This document shows positions 18,591 through 27,379 of a DNA stretch of 64,000 nucleotides, piece by piece. The number at the start of each line of letters is the position of its first letter. Within the stretch, counting starts at the first letter, position 1. Both the position numbers and the translations under genes were made by a program. The DNA is from Bradyrhizobium sp. SRS-191 (GTDB lineage: Bacteria > Pseudomonadota > Alphaproteobacteria > Rhizobiales > Xanthobacteraceae), in assembly GCF_024586915.1 (NCBI RefSeq), contig NZ_JANBVS010000006.1:186001-250000 (forward strand), in the 5' to 3' direction. The notes below the pieces were generated by a model. It ran no database searches and was not told the origin of the DNA. It saw only the letters and a list, made by a program, of their open reading frames with translations.

Positions 18591-19376
18591 TCATTCTTTC
18601 GCGCTGCCAGGCTCGGCCATCTTACGGTGCTGCCTGGCCAGCGTCTCCGCCGGCATCACATTGGCGACTGTGGTCTGCAGCTTGTTCTTCAGCCCGGTGA
18701 CGACATCGCTCTCGCCATCCATCATCGCCTGGAAGCCCTGCCGCGCGACGTCGCCGGCATCGTCCTTCTCCTCGGTGCCGACCTTGGTGTCCATCATGTC
18801 GGCACGGCGAAAGAACTCCGTCTCGGTGGCGCCCGGCATCAGGCAGGTCACAGTGATGTTCGTGTCCTTCAACTCCTCGCGCAGCGCGAAGGAGAACGAG
18901 TTGAGGAACGATTTGCTCGCGTTGTAGACGGCTTGGAAGCTGCCGGGGGTGAAGCCTGCGATCGAACCGGTAATCAGGATCCGCCCGGCATTGCGGTCGC
19001 GCATCTGATTGCCGATCTTGTGAATCAGCTCGATGGTCCCCATCACGTTGGTGTTGATGAGCCTGCCGATGTCACCCATGTCCTGGTCGAGAAAGGCCCG
19101 GCCGAGACCGCGGCCGGCATTGGCAAGCAGCGCATCAACCGATCGGCCTTTGGCTGCGGCGTACAGCTTCTCAACGCCTTCGCTGGTCGAGAGGTCGGCC
19201 CGCACCGCCTCGACCGTAGCGCCGTCGGCGCGCAGCGCAGCGGCAGCCTGCTCGATCTGCGGCTCGTCAGCTGCGATCAGCAAATCGAAGCCTTCATCGG
19301 CGCAGCAGCGCGCGAGTTCGAGGCCGATGCCGGTCGATGCGCCGGTGACGATTGCGAATTGGTTTGATGACGCCAT
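18591..19376 (-). CDS. Short-chain dehydrogenase/reductase
   Basis: The 261-residue protein has the SDR signatures: TGASTGIGLELARCCADEGF (cofactor loop), DALLANAGRG, the catalytic triad ITGSIAG ... YNASKSF (Tyr-x3-Lys), and PGATET. The aspartates after strand 2 suggest NAD(P) use but do not settle specificity. The start at 19376 (MASSNQFAIVTGAS) fits the family. It is the leftmost gene of the island and is divergent from the DUF305 gene. A GGAAC-N16-GATT motif lies 59 bp upstream. The substrate is unknown. Confidence 0.9.
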   Translation of the reverse strand: MASSNQFAIVTGASTGIGLELARCCADEGFDLLIAADEPQIEQAAAALRADGATVEAVRADLSTSEGVEKLYAAAKGRSVDALLANAGRGLGRAFLDQDMGDIGRLINTNVMGTIELIHKIGNQMRDRNAGRILITGSIAGFTPGSFQAVYNASKSFLNSFSFALREELKDTNITVTCLMPGATETEFFRRADMMDTKVGTEEKDDAGDVARQGFQAMMDGESDVVTGLKNKLQTTVANVMPAETLARQHRKMAEPGSAKE

Positions 19377-19414
19377 GAGAGTCTCCTCGGGTACGCGAGC
19401 GGGTGATGTCGCCC

Positions 19415-19439
19415 AATCGCACCACGCTCCAATCGTTCC
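19415..19439 (-). promoter_or_regulatory. Possible EcfG-type promoter of the SDR gene (weak -10)
   Basis: Minus-strand GGAAC (19439-19435), 16-nt spacer, then GATT (19418-19415). The -35 is perfect, and the -10 deviates from CGTT at two positions. The predicted leader is about 32 nt. Confidence 0.35.
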
Positions 19440-19480
19440 TGGCGAGGCAGCCCGCTTCCAAGACGGCAGCGCGAGCGCGT

Positions 19481-19505
19481 GGAACCAATGAACGTCTCTC
19501 TGCTT
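19481..19505 (+). promoter_or_regulatory. Possible EcfG-type promoter of the DUF305 gene (weak -10)
   Basis: GGAAC at 19481-19485, 16-nt spacer, GCTT at 19502-19505. The -35 matches, and the -10 deviates at its first two bases. The start codon lies about 40 nt past the -10. Confidence 0.35.
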
Positions 19506-19545
19506 GGAGGCGATCTCATTCCCACCCAAGGTACGACCTCCGCTT

Positions 19546-20673
19546 ATGCCGCCTGCTCATTCCAACTGGATCGCCGCCGCCAAGCTTGGCGTGATCAGCA
19601 GCACCTTCTCGACCCTCGTCAGCCAGCTCGCCGCAGCGCAGCTCGGCCGCGACGCCGCCGTAGACTGGATGACTGTCGCAGCCATTCCGCTGCGTGATGA
19701 CATCCTCGGTGTGGAGCCGTCCTGGGGCTCTCTCATCGGTGGCATCGCGTTCCATCAATGGGCTGACTTCTCTTGGGCGCTGGTGTTCTTCGGTCTGTTC
19801 GGACGCTGGACAGCGGATCTGCGTCCGCTCACGATTCTCGCGCTGGCGCTGCCATGGGCCGTCTTCACCTCAGCATCCGAGTGGTTCGTGCTGGTGCCTC
19901 TGTTTCCGTTCTTCCAGCCGATCTTCACGCTGCAGCAGCCTTATTGGATCGGTCTCCTGGTCCACACGTCCTCGGCAGTGATGTATCCGCTGTTTGTCTG
20001 GTTGCGCTTTCCGTTCGCGACAACGCCTCAATCCCGCAACGTCCGTTTCGCCAAGGCCTGGGCCGTCGGCGGTGTCGCCGTCGCTCTTGCGCTCGGCGGC
20101 GTCGCGGCCCTCGGCACGCTCGGTTATCAGCTGCCGTGGATGGGGGCAGACCGCGCCGCCGATCAGGACTACATGCGCCACATGACCACGCATCATCGCC
20201 AGGGCATCGCGCTCGCGCGGCTCGGCACCGAGCGAGCGCAGGATACGCGTCTCCAGGCGCTGGCACGTCTCATGGTCGCGAGCCAGGTGGGCGAGAACCG
20301 CATCTTCGATGCGTGGTGGCAGAGCTGGTTCGACAGCGCAATGCCGACCTGCTCGACGCAGGAGCTTGCGGACATGCCTGGCTATCTCACCGTTGCGCAA
20401 TTGGCGCAGGCTCGCAACGCGTCTCCCGGCGAATTCGACGCCATCTTCATCCGCCTGATGAGCCTGCACCACGCCGGAGCGGTCCGGATGGCCGACGCAG
20501 AATGGCGCAGCCGCGGCGACCCGCGCCTGCGCATCATGGCGCACGCCATCCGCCATGAGCAGCAGGGCGAGATCGCGCTCATGCACAACGTTGCTGGACT
20601 CGATGCGGTGCGGCAGGCCGTCCGCAACATGTATGCGGACAATGTCAATCGGGCAGACGTCGGAACCGAATAG
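19546..20673 (+). CDS. Membrane protein with C-terminal DUF305 domain
   Basis: The 375-residue protein has about five transmembrane helices in its N-terminal half, for example ALVFFGLFGRW, LTILALALPWAVF and WAVGGVAVALALGGVAALG. The C-terminal half is an extracytoplasmic DUF305 domain of the ferritin-like four-helix type. The domain's paired metal-type motifs are visible: YMRHMTTHHRQGIALA and RLMSLHHAGAVRMADAEW. DUF305 proteins are often linked with copper or other metal handling. I chose ATG 19546 over a TTG at 19504. The gene ends just before the oxidase genes and may help supply metal to them. Confidence 0.8.
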   Translation: MPPAHSNWIAAAKLGVISSTFSTLVSQLAAAQLGRDAAVDWMTVAAIPLRDDILGVEPSWGSLIGGIAFHQWADFSWALVFFGLFGRWTADLRPLTILALALPWAVFTSASEWFVLVPLFPFFQPIFTLQQPYWIGLLVHTSSAVMYPLFVWLRFPFATTPQSRNVRFAKAWAVGGVAVALALGGVAALGTLGYQLPWMGADRAADQDYMRHMTTHHRQGIALARLGTERAQDTRLQALARLMVASQVGENRIFDAWWQSWFDSAMPTCSTQELADMPGYLTVAQLAQARNASPGEFDAIFIRLMSLHHAGAVRMADAEWRSRGDPRLRIMAHAIRHEQQGEIALMHNVAGLDAVRQAVRNMYADNVNRADVGTE

Positions 20674-20697
20674 GAACCGAGGGATGGGCCAACGATT
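20673..20697 (+). promoter_or_regulatory. Possible EcfG-type promoter of the oxidase operon (weak -10)
   Basis: GGAAC at 20673-20677, 16-nt spacer, GATT at 20694-20697, overlapping the end of the DUF305 gene. It shares its -10 variant with the site before the SDR gene. The leader to ATG 20724 would be about 19 nt. Confidence 0.35.
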
Positions 20698-20723
20698 GTA
20701 CGTTCAGTTTGATGGATATCACC

Positions 20724-21284
20724 ATGCGGATCGTCGTGGGCTTAGTCTGCATCGTGACACTGTGCGGATGCCAGCGCGAGGAACGGCAGCTCCGGCTCGA
20801 TCCGCCGGCGGCCGCCGCGCTCGACAAGATCGCGTTGATGCCGAACAAGATCGGCGGCGCGCCACCCCAGATCTATTTCGCGCTCGATCAACCCTACGAG
20901 ACCAACGCCTACGATCTCAGCCAGGGCAAGCGGCTCTACACTTGGTTCGGCTGCGCGGCCTGCCATGGCGATGGCCAGGGCGGGATCGGCCCGTCCTTCC
21001 TCGACGGCTGGTGGGCCTACGGACCCGAGACCGTCTCGATCTTCGCCTCGATCCGCGATGGCCGGCCGCACGGCATGCCGGCGTTCAAGGGCAAGATGAC
21101 GACCGAGCAGATCTGGCAGCTGGCCGGCTATGTGCAGACCATCGGCGCCTATTCCGCGCGCACCGCCGCGCCATCGCGCAACGACGACAAGCAGACCCGG
21201 CCGGCCGAGAACCGCGCTCCGGCGGCGATCCTGTTCGATGAGGGGCCCACGCCCGTTCATCCCGATCAGGGGCCGACGCCGTGA
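20724..21284 (+). CDS. Lipoprotein c-type cytochrome
   Basis: The 186-residue protein starts MRIVVGLVCIVTLCGCQREE, a lipoprotein signal with lipobox LCGC, so the mature protein should be anchored by a lipidated cysteine. One heme c site CAACH lies in the segment YTWFGCAACHGDGQGGIGPS, and GMPAFKGKMT supplies a likely axial methionine. The C-terminal 40 residues are Pro-rich and low complexity. An in-frame ATG at 20712 is possible, but the chosen start gives the cleaner signal peptide. The stop overlaps the COX2 start (GTGA), so it is likely an electron donor for this oxidase. Confidence 0.88.
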   Translation: MRIVVGLVCIVTLCGCQREERQLRLDPPAAAALDKIALMPNKIGGAPPQIYFALDQPYETNAYDLSQGKRLYTWFGCAACHGDGQGGIGPSFLDGWWAYGPETVSIFASIRDGRPHGMPAFKGKMTTEQIWQLAGYVQTIGAYSARTAAPSRNDDKQTRPAENRAPAAILFDEGPTPVHPDQGPTP

Positions 21285-22297
21285 AGCGCCGCATCGGGAC
21301 AGCACGGCTCGGGCTTCCACTGCTGCTGCTACTCGGAGGTTGCGACAATTGGCAATCCGCGCTGGAGGCCCGCGGCGCATCGGCCATCAGCCTCAAGCAT
21401 CTCATCATCCTGATCGTGGCCGTGTGCTCGGTCATCTGGATGCTGGTGATGATCGCGATGATCCATGCGCTGTGGCGCCGCCGCACGGCGTGGCGGGCGC
21501 CGCTCGATCTGGTGCCTCCACGCGAGAGGCGTCTCGGATGGATCGTGAGCATCTGCACCGGGCTGACCGCCGTGATCATCCTTGGCTTCACGGTCGCGAG
21601 CTTCTTCACTACGCGCGACATCAGCGTCGCCGGGCAGGATGATCTCACGATCCGCATCGGCGGACTGCAGTGGTGGTGGAGCGTCGAATATCTCGACCCG
21701 GATCCAAGCGCCGGATTTGTCAGCGCCAACGAGATTCATATTCCGACCGGACGCAATGTCCGCCTGCTGCTGCAAGGCGACGACGTGATCCACTCGTTCT
21801 GGGTGCCGAGCCTCGCCGGCAAGCAGGATCTCATTCCCGGACGCACCAACGAGATCACCATCCGCGCCGAGCGGCCGGGCGCCTACCGCGGCCAATGCGC
21901 GGAATTCTGCGGCCTGCAGCATGCGCATATGGGCTTTCTCGTGACCGCCGACACGCCTGAGGATTTCGCGAGATGGGCACGGGCCCAGCGCGCACCCGCC
22001 GCGAACAGCGCCGATGATGAGGAGATCGCCGCCGGACGCGACGTCTTCATGCGCAAGCCCTGCGCCGGATGCCACAGCATCCGCGGCACGCAAGCGACAG
22101 GTACGAGCGGTCCCGATCTCACCCATCTCGCCAGCCGCGCCTTCATCGCGGCCGGCCTGCTGCCGACCTCGCGCGGCGCGCTCGCCGCCTGGGTTGCCGA
22201 TCCGCAGACGCTCAAGCCCGGCAACAACATGCCGTTGGTGCCGCTGACGCCCGACGAGCTGCGCGCGATGTCGGCCTATCTCGCGAGCCTGAAATGA
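21281..22297 (+). CDS. Cytochrome c oxidase subunit II with fused cytochrome c (caa3 type)
   Basis: The 338-residue protein carries a lipobox (LLLLLGGC), two transmembrane helices, and the periplasmic CuA domain with DDVIHSFWVPSL and the full ligand set in CAEFCGLQHAHMGF (two Cys, His, Met). A C-terminal cytochrome c domain follows, with CAGCHSIRG and the axial-Met region GNNMPLVPL. The aromatic patch QWWWSVEY before CuA is also conserved. It begins with GTG overlapping the previous stop and overlaps COX1 at its end (ATGA). The fusion defines a caa3-type enzyme comparable, from memory, to CoxM of Bradyrhizobium. Confidence 0.95.
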   Translation: MKRRIGTARLGLPLLLLLGGCDNWQSALEARGASAISLKHLIILIVAVCSVIWMLVMIAMIHALWRRRTAWRAPLDLVPPRERRLGWIVSICTGLTAVIILGFTVASFFTTRDISVAGQDDLTIRIGGLQWWWSVEYLDPDPSAGFVSANEIHIPTGRNVRLLLQGDDVIHSFWVPSLAGKQDLIPGRTNEITIRAERPGAYRGQCAEFCGLQHAHMGFLVTADTPEDFARWARAQRAPAANSADDEEIAAGRDVFMRKPCAGCHSIRGTQATGTSGPDLTHLASRAFIAAGLLPTSRGALAAWVADPQTLKPGNNMPLVPLTPDELRAMSAYLASLK

Positions 22298-24207
22298 CCG
22301 ACACGATCCGCCGCGCGCAGATCCTGGACACGGAGCTGAAACGTCCCGAGCTCACCAGCCAGCTTGAGGAGACCTGGAAGACAGAGCGCGGCCTGTGGGG
22401 CGCGCTGTCGACCGTCGATCACAAGATCATAGGCCGCCGCTACATCACAACGGCCTTCGTGTTCCTCCTGCTCGGCGGCGTGCTCGCGATGCTGATCCGG
22501 CTGCAACTCGCCGGCCCCGAAGGCCGACTGATCGGCCCCGACCGCTACAACCAGATCTTCACGATGCACGGCGCGAACATGATGTTCCTGTTCGCTGTGC
22601 CTGTGATGGAGGCGATGGGCGTCTATCTGGTGCCGCTGATGGTCGGTACCCGCAACATCGCCTTTCCGCGGCTGAATGCCTTCTCGTACTGGATGTTCCT
22701 GGCGGGCGGCCTCGTGCTGTGGATTTCGTTCGCGCTGGACATGGGGCCTGATGTCGGCTGGTTCGCCTATGTGCCGCTGTCAGGTCCGCAATACGCGCCG
22801 GGCAAGCGTGCCGACATCTGGGCGCAGATGATCACCTTCACGGAGGTCGCCGCGCTCGCGGTGGCCGTCGAGATCGTCGTTACCGTGTTCAAGCAGCGCG
22901 CACCCGGCATGTCGCTCGACCGCATACCCTTGTTCGTCTGGGCCATGCTGGTCACGTCCTTCGTCGTCATCATGGCGATGCCGGCGATCATGGTCGCGAG
23001 CACCAGCCTCATTCTCGACCGTCTTGTCGGCACACATTTCTTCAATCCGGCCGAAGGTGGCGACGTGCTGCTGTGGCAGCATCTGTTCTGGTTCTTCGGC
23101 CACCCCGAGGTCTACATCATCTTCATTCCGGCGGTCGGCATGGTCTCGACCCTGGTTGCGACGTTCTCCCGGAGGCCGGTGTTCGGCTATCTCCCACTCG
23201 TCGTGGCGCTCATCGGCACGGGTATCCTCGCCTTTGGCCTGTGGGTCCACCATATGTTCACGACCGGCCTGCCGCGGCTCGGTGAGAGCTTTTTCACGGC
23301 CTCCAGCATGGCGATCGCCATTCCCTCGGGCGTCCAGATCTTCTGCTGGATCGCGACATTGTGGGAGGGCCGGCCGGTGTTCAAGACGCCACTGCTCTTC
23401 GTGATCGGCTTCATCGTCACCTTCGTCATCGGCGGCCTGACCGGCGTGATGGTCGCGTCAGTGCCGTTCGACACCCAGGTGCACGATACCTATTTCGTCG
23501 TCGCCCATTTCCATTACGTGCTGATCGGCGGCGCCGTGTTTCCGTTGCTCGGCGCGGTGTATTATTGGTTTCCAAAATTCACCGGGCGGATGATGAGCGA
23601 GCGGCTCGGCCGCTGGGCGTTCTGGCTGATCTTCACTGGCTTCCACGCCACCTTCTTTCCGATGCACATCCTCGGCCTCGAGGGCATGCCGCGGCGGGTC
23701 TACACCTATCAGCCCGACCTGCCCTGGCACGGGCTCAATCTGTTTGCCAGCGCCAGCGCGATCATCCTTGCTGCAGGCTTTTTCGTCTTCTTCATCGACG
23801 TCGTCATGAGCGCCCGCTCCGGCAATCCGGCCGGCGACAATCCGTGGGATGCCCCAACCTTGGAATGGGCGACGTCCTCGCCGCCACCGGCCTACAACTT
23901 CGCGCAAATTCCGGTCGTGAGCAGCGCCAATCCGCTCTGGGAGCAGCCGGGCGCGCTCAACGTCGCAAATGGGCTGCACACCGATCGCCGCGAGGTGGTC
24001 GTGACGACGATCACCACGGCCGAGCCGCAGGCGCGCGAATCCTCGCCGCAGAACTGCATCTGGCCGCTGTGGACTGCCATCGCCACCAGCGTGATGCTCG
24101 TCTGGTCGATCTTCTCACCCTGGGCCGTGGTGTGGGGCTCGATCCCGATCGCGATCACCTTGATCGGCTGGTTCTGGCCCAAGGGCACACCGGAGGACGA
24201 AGCATGA
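22294..24207 (+). CDS. Cytochrome c oxidase subunit I
   Basis: This is the catalytic heme-copper subunit of 637 residues, with twelve or more membrane helices. It contains the heme a ligand region TMHGANMMF, the CuB/Tyr-cross-link motif FGHPEVYI (the Glu in GHPEVY marks an A1-type D-channel), the CuB histidine pair WVHHMFTTGLP, and HFHYVLIGG with the heme ligands. After the core there is an extra C-terminal stretch with two helices. The start ATG 22294 overlaps the COX2 stop. The substrate is cytochrome c, as shown by the partner subunit. Confidence 0.96.
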   Translation: MTDTIRRAQILDTELKRPELTSQLEETWKTERGLWGALSTVDHKIIGRRYITTAFVFLLLGGVLAMLIRLQLAGPEGRLIGPDRYNQIFTMHGANMMFLFAVPVMEAMGVYLVPLMVGTRNIAFPRLNAFSYWMFLAGGLVLWISFALDMGPDVGWFAYVPLSGPQYAPGKRADIWAQMITFTEVAALAVAVEIVVTVFKQRAPGMSLDRIPLFVWAMLVTSFVVIMAMPAIMVASTSLILDRLVGTHFFNPAEGGDVLLWQHLFWFFGHPEVYIIFIPAVGMVSTLVATFSRRPVFGYLPLVVALIGTGILAFGLWVHHMFTTGLPRLGESFFTASSMAIAIPSGVQIFCWIATLWEGRPVFKTPLLFVIGFIVTFVIGGLTGVMVASVPFDTQVHDTYFVVAHFHYVLIGGAVFPLLGAVYYWFPKFTGRMMSERLGRWAFWLIFTGFHATFFPMHILGLEGMPRRVYTYQPDLPWHGLNLFASASAIILAAGFFVFFIDVVMSARSGNPAGDNPWDAPTLEWATSSPPPAYNFAQIPVVSSANPLWEQPGALNVANGLHTDRREVVVTTITTAEPQARESSPQNCIWPLWTAIATSVMLVWSIFSPWAVVWGSIPIAITLIGWFWPKGTPEDEA

Positions 24208-24806
24208 AGGAGCGCGTCGTCCTCGATCTGTCCAAGCTGCCTCTGCACGCGCTCGGGCCCGCCAGCGTGACCTGGTGGGGCACGCTCGGCTTCATGCTGA
24301 TCGAGGGCACCGGCTTCGCGCTGGTGATCGCGGTCTATCTCTATCTGATGAGCCTCGCGCCCATCTGGCCACTGAATGCGCAGCCGCCGAACCTGCTGGC
24401 GGGCACGGTGATGACGGTCGTGCTGATTGCGAGCGTGGTGCCGAACATCATGCTGTCGCGCTGGGCCGAGCACCAGGATTTGCGCAAGGTGCGCATCGGC
24501 ATGGTCGTGATGTCCGTGCTCGGCATCGTGCCGCTGATCATCCGCGTCTTCGAGTTCGCAACGCTCAACATCAAATGGGACAGCAATGCCTATGGCTCCG
24601 TGGTCTGGACGCTGCTCGGCCTGCACACCACGCACATCATCACCGATCTGATCGACACGCTGGTGCTGACCGCGCTGATGTTCACGCGGCACGGTGACAA
24701 CCTGCGCCGCTACGGCGACGTCCAGGACAATGCGATGTATTGGAACTTTGTCGTGGCGGCGTGGCTTCCGATCTACGGCTGCATCTATTGGCTGGCGCGC
24801 ATATGA
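24204..24806 (+). CDS. Cytochrome c oxidase subunit III
   Basis: The 200-residue protein has about five transmembrane helices and COX3-like features: WWGTLGFMLIEGTGFALVIA near the N-terminus, the segment LLGLHTTHIITDLIDTLVL with the conserved His, and the C-terminal MYWNFVVAAWLPIYGCIYWL. It is the short bacterial form without the first two helices. The start overlaps the COX1 stop (ATGA). Confidence 0.92.
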   Translation: MKERVVLDLSKLPLHALGPASVTWWGTLGFMLIEGTGFALVIAVYLYLMSLAPIWPLNAQPPNLLAGTVMTVVLIASVVPNIMLSRWAEHQDLRKVRIGMVVMSVLGIVPLIIRVFEFATLNIKWDSNAYGSVVWTLLGLHTTHIITDLIDTLVLTALMFTRHGDNLRRYGDVQDNAMYWNFVVAAWLPIYGCIYWLARI

Positions 24807-25138
24807 CGGCAACGACGACCACGGCAAAGCTGACGGCCTGGGCTGGCCTCGTGATCGGTGGGCTTGCCTGGGCTGTCAACACCCAGCTCGGCGAGATGCT
24901 GGCGACCACCGACTGCATCAGCGCGGTTCGTCCCTCGGCTGTCATTTCGGCGGCGCTGCTTGCCGTGGTCCTCATCGCGGCCGGGTTGTCATGGTGGCGC
25001 GACGGCAGACCGTCCACGCGAGCCGACCGTACTCTGCCATTCGCCGCGCGACTGAGCGCGCTGACGGCGCTGCTGTTCGCCTTCGCAGTGGTGCTGCAGG
25101 CGATCGCATCGGTGGTGTTGAGCGGATGCGAGCGCTGA
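24803..25138 (+). CDS. Small membrane protein in the oxidase operon, 111 residues
   Basis: Three hydrophobic segments are visible: AWAGLVIGGLAWAVN, VISAALLAVVLIAAGLSWW, and LSALTALLFAFAVVLQAIAS. It contains two cysteines (TDCISAV and the C-terminal SGCER). The position between COX3 and CtaG and the overlapping start indicate cotranslation with the oxidase. It may be an accessory or subunit IV-like protein. I recognise no family with certainty. Confidence 0.7.
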   Translation: MTATTTTAKLTAWAGLVIGGLAWAVNTQLGEMLATTDCISAVRPSAVISAALLAVVLIAAGLSWWRDGRPSTRADRTLPFAARLSALTALLFAFAVVLQAIASVVLSGCER

Positions 25139-26016
25139 TTACCCTGGCGATCGTGCTGCTCGCGTCGACGGGCGCGGCATCGGCGCATGGCGGTGCCCCC
25201 AACGGCGACCGCGCATCCTGGACGTTCGATCCCTGGATCGTCACTCCCCTGCTCGTCAGCGGCGTGATCTATGCCCTCGGCAGCGTGAGGCTGGCACGAC
25301 GCGCACATGGTCTTCAAGCCGGCCGCGCTGTCGCCTTCTGGGCCGGCTGGCTCTCACTGGCCGCGACGCTCACCTCACCGCTGCACTGGCTGGGCGAGCA
25401 CCTCTTCACCTTCCATATGATCGAGCATGAGATCCTGATGGCGATCTCGGCGCCGCTGATCGTCGCCGCGCGTCCGCTGGGAACGATGCTGTGGGCTCTG
25501 CCTCGCGAGGCGAGGCGACGGAGCGGCAAGACGCTGAACCTTGCGATGCTGCGCCGCGGATGGTCATGGCTCGCGCGCGGCAGCAACGCGACCCTGCTCC
25601 ACGGCGTCGCCATTTGGGTCTGGCATGTTCCGCCGCTGTTCGACGCTGCGGTCGAGCAGATCGCTCTGCACCGGCTGCAGCATCTGAGCTTCTTCGGCAC
25701 CGCCGTGCTGTTCTGGTGGGCGGTGCTGTGGCGCAGCCAGGCCGGCGCCGCGGCGTGGCACGTGGTGATCACCATGCTGCACACCAGCGTACTGGGCGCG
25801 CTGATGGCGCTGGCGCCGCGCGTGCTCTACGGCGCACAGACCGCGACCTCTGTCGCCTGGGGTTTGACGCCGCTCGAGGACCAGCAGCTCGCCGGGCTGA
25901 TCATGTGGGTACCCGCGGGCACCATCTATGCCGGCGCTGCGCTCGCACTCATCGTGCTTTGGATCAAGACGTCGGGTGAGAAAGCGAGGTCGGCCCATGT
26001 CCTCCATGCTGTCTAG
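25126..26016 (+). CDS. ctaG: Cytochrome c oxidase assembly factor CtaG (caa3 type)
   Basis: The 296-residue membrane protein starts with a hydrophobic signal-like segment ending ASAHGG. It has about seven helices and motifs of the caa3_CtaG family: LTSPLHWLGEHLFTFHMIEH, LHGVAIWVWHVPPLFDAAV, HRLQHLSFFGTAVLFWWAV and LTPLEDQQLAGLIMWVPAG. These histidine-rich helices are thought to assist copper insertion in oxidases that lack Cox11. The gene overlaps the preceding one by 13 bp. No cox11 or sco gene is visible. Confidence 0.92.
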   Translation: MRALITLAIVLLASTGAASAHGGAPNGDRASWTFDPWIVTPLLVSGVIYALGSVRLARRAHGLQAGRAVAFWAGWLSLAATLTSPLHWLGEHLFTFHMIEHEILMAISAPLIVAARPLGTMLWALPREARRRSGKTLNLAMLRRGWSWLARGSNATLLHGVAIWVWHVPPLFDAAVEQIALHRLQHLSFFGTAVLFWWAVLWRSQAGAAAWHVVITMLHTSVLGALMALAPRVLYGAQTATSVAWGLTPLEDQQLAGLIMWVPAGTIYAGAALALIVLWIKTSGEKARSAHVLHAV

Positions 26017-26407
26017 GCCGGTGCTGATCAGCGCCGCCGTGGTGATCGTGCTCGTCGCCATCGCTGGTCCGACCACGATGGCGTGGTCGTCGCGTCAGCA
26101 GAGCGAGCGCGCCGCCCGCGCCATGACCGGGGGAGATCCCGACCATGCCGCCGCGTTGCTGCGGCGCTATGGCTGTGCCGGATGCCATACCATTGCCGGC
26201 ATCACTGGTGCGGATGGACAGGTCGGACCGCCGCTCAGCGGCCTGCGCCAGCGGGTCTATATCGGCGGCGTCGCCAACAACTCCGCCGACAACCTGGTGC
26301 AGTGGATCGTCGCGCCGCAGAGCTTCTCGCCGCGCACCGCGATGCCGGCCACGGGCATCACCCCGGCGGAGGCGCGCGACGTCGCGGCCTATCTCTACGC
26401 GCACTAA
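25997..26407 (+). CDS. Membrane-anchored mono-heme cytochrome c
   Basis: The 136-residue protein has an uncleaved-type N-terminal anchor (residues 8-30, VLISAAVVIVLVAIAG), then one heme c motif (YGCAGCHTIAG) and an axial methionine in RTAMPATGITPAEA. The C-terminus ARDVAAYLYAH is typical of small oxidase-associated cytochromes. It overlaps the end of ctaG by 20 bp. It is tail-to-tail with a diheme cytochrome gene. Confidence 0.9.
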   Translation: MSSMLSRPVLISAAVVIVLVAIAGPTTMAWSSRQQSERAARAMTGGDPDHAAALLRRYGCAGCHTIAGITGADGQVGPPLSGLRQRVYIGGVANNSADNLVQWIVAPQSFSPRTAMPATGITPAEARDVAAYLYAH

Positions 26408-26413
26408 GCAAAT

Positions 26414-27346
26414 TCAGGGCTTCGGTGTGGGCCGGGCCGGCAGCCCCTTGATGTAGGCCGCGATCGCGTCGCGATCCGCTTGCGGCAGCTGCGCGGTGTT
26501 GGTCACGACATCGGCCATCGACGAGCCGACGCGGCCATGATCGGGTGTGTTGCCGGATTTCAGCAGCTCGGCGATCTGTTCCTGCGACCAATGCCCGATC
26601 CGCGCCGGCGTGATGTTCGGATAGAAGCCGGTTCCGACCGGATCCTGCCCGCCCGCGAACCGCGTCTTGTCCTTGACGCCGCCGAACAGGTCGCGCGTGG
26701 AGTGACATTCGTCGCAATGTCCGAGGGCTTCGACCAAATAGCAGCCGCGATTCCATTGCGGATCGTGCGCTGGATCCGGCTTGATCTCGCCAGGCTTGAA
26801 ATAAAGCAGTTTCCAGAAGCCTACAAAGCGGCGGATCTGGAACAGTGCATCGAGCTGATGTGGCGGCGCGCGTCCTTGCACCCCCGGCAGGGTGCGCAGA
26901 TAGGCCATGAGATCGGCCACGTCGCTGAGGCTCATATGCGCATAGGCGGAATAGGGAAATACCGGATAGTAGTGGCTGCCGTTCGGCGAGACGCCGCTTA
27001 ATAGCGCGTTGGCGAGATCCTTCGCGGTCCAGGCGCCGATGCCGTCCTGGGGATCACTGGAGATGTTCGGCGCGCGGAACGTGCCGTAGGGCGAAGCCAG
27101 CGCGATGCCGCCGCCAAGTCGGAGCCTGTCCGATTGGCCCGGCGAGGCATGACAGGACGCACAGTCTCCGGCGAGAAACACCTGCTCGCCCCGCTTGGGA
27201 TCCCCCGCCTGATCGTAGAGGCTGGTCGCGTCCGCCGACAGCGCGGGCCTCGGCGCGGTGATCAGCCACGTCCCTGCGACGCCGGCCAAGACCAGGCAAA
27301 GAGCCGCCGCCAGCCAGGTCGAGATGTGCTTCCATCGGCGCGACAA
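26414..27346 (-). CDS. Di-heme cytochrome c, membrane-anchored, with EcfG promoter
   Basis: The 310-residue protein has an N-terminal hydrophobic segment (HISTWLAAALCLVLAGVAGT) and two heme c sites, GDCASCHASPG and GHCDECHSTRD. It resembles the cytochrome c subunits of membrane alcohol/sugar dehydrogenases and of alternative oxidase clusters (YPVFPYSAYAHMSLSDVADL, then GFYPNITPARIGHW). I chose TTG 27346 because GGGAGG lies 8-9 nt upstream and no better start gives the signal segment. It is divergent from the Crp-type regulator gene. A perfect EcfG promoter sits directly upstream. Confidence 0.85.
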   Translation of the reverse strand: MSRRWKHISTWLAAALCLVLAGVAGTWLITAPRPALSADATSLYDQAGDPKRGEQVFLAGDCASCHASPGQSDRLRLGGGIALASPYGTFRAPNISSDPQDGIGAWTAKDLANALLSGVSPNGSHYYPVFPYSAYAHMSLSDVADLMAYLRTLPGVQGRAPPHQLDALFQIRRFVGFWKLLYFKPGEIKPDPAHDPQWNRGCYLVEALGHCDECHSTRDLFGGVKDKTRFAGGQDPVGTGFYPNITPARIGHWSQEQIAELLKSGNTPDHGRVGSSMADVVTNTAQLPQADRDAIAAYIKGLPARPTPKP

Positions 27347-27379
27347 CGCGTTCCACCTCCCGCAACTGACGCGAGCGCA

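Noticed and set aside
18319..18927. Plus-strand frame starting within the tRNA gene
   Set aside because: It begins inside the tRNA and overlaps the SDR gene on the opposite strand; the translation has no protein-like features.
20709..20722. FixK-like TTGATGGATATCAC before the oxidase operon
   Set aside because: One base off the consensus and overlapping the likely start region of the lipoprotein cytochrome gene. Activation from here would place transcription start inside the coding sequence.
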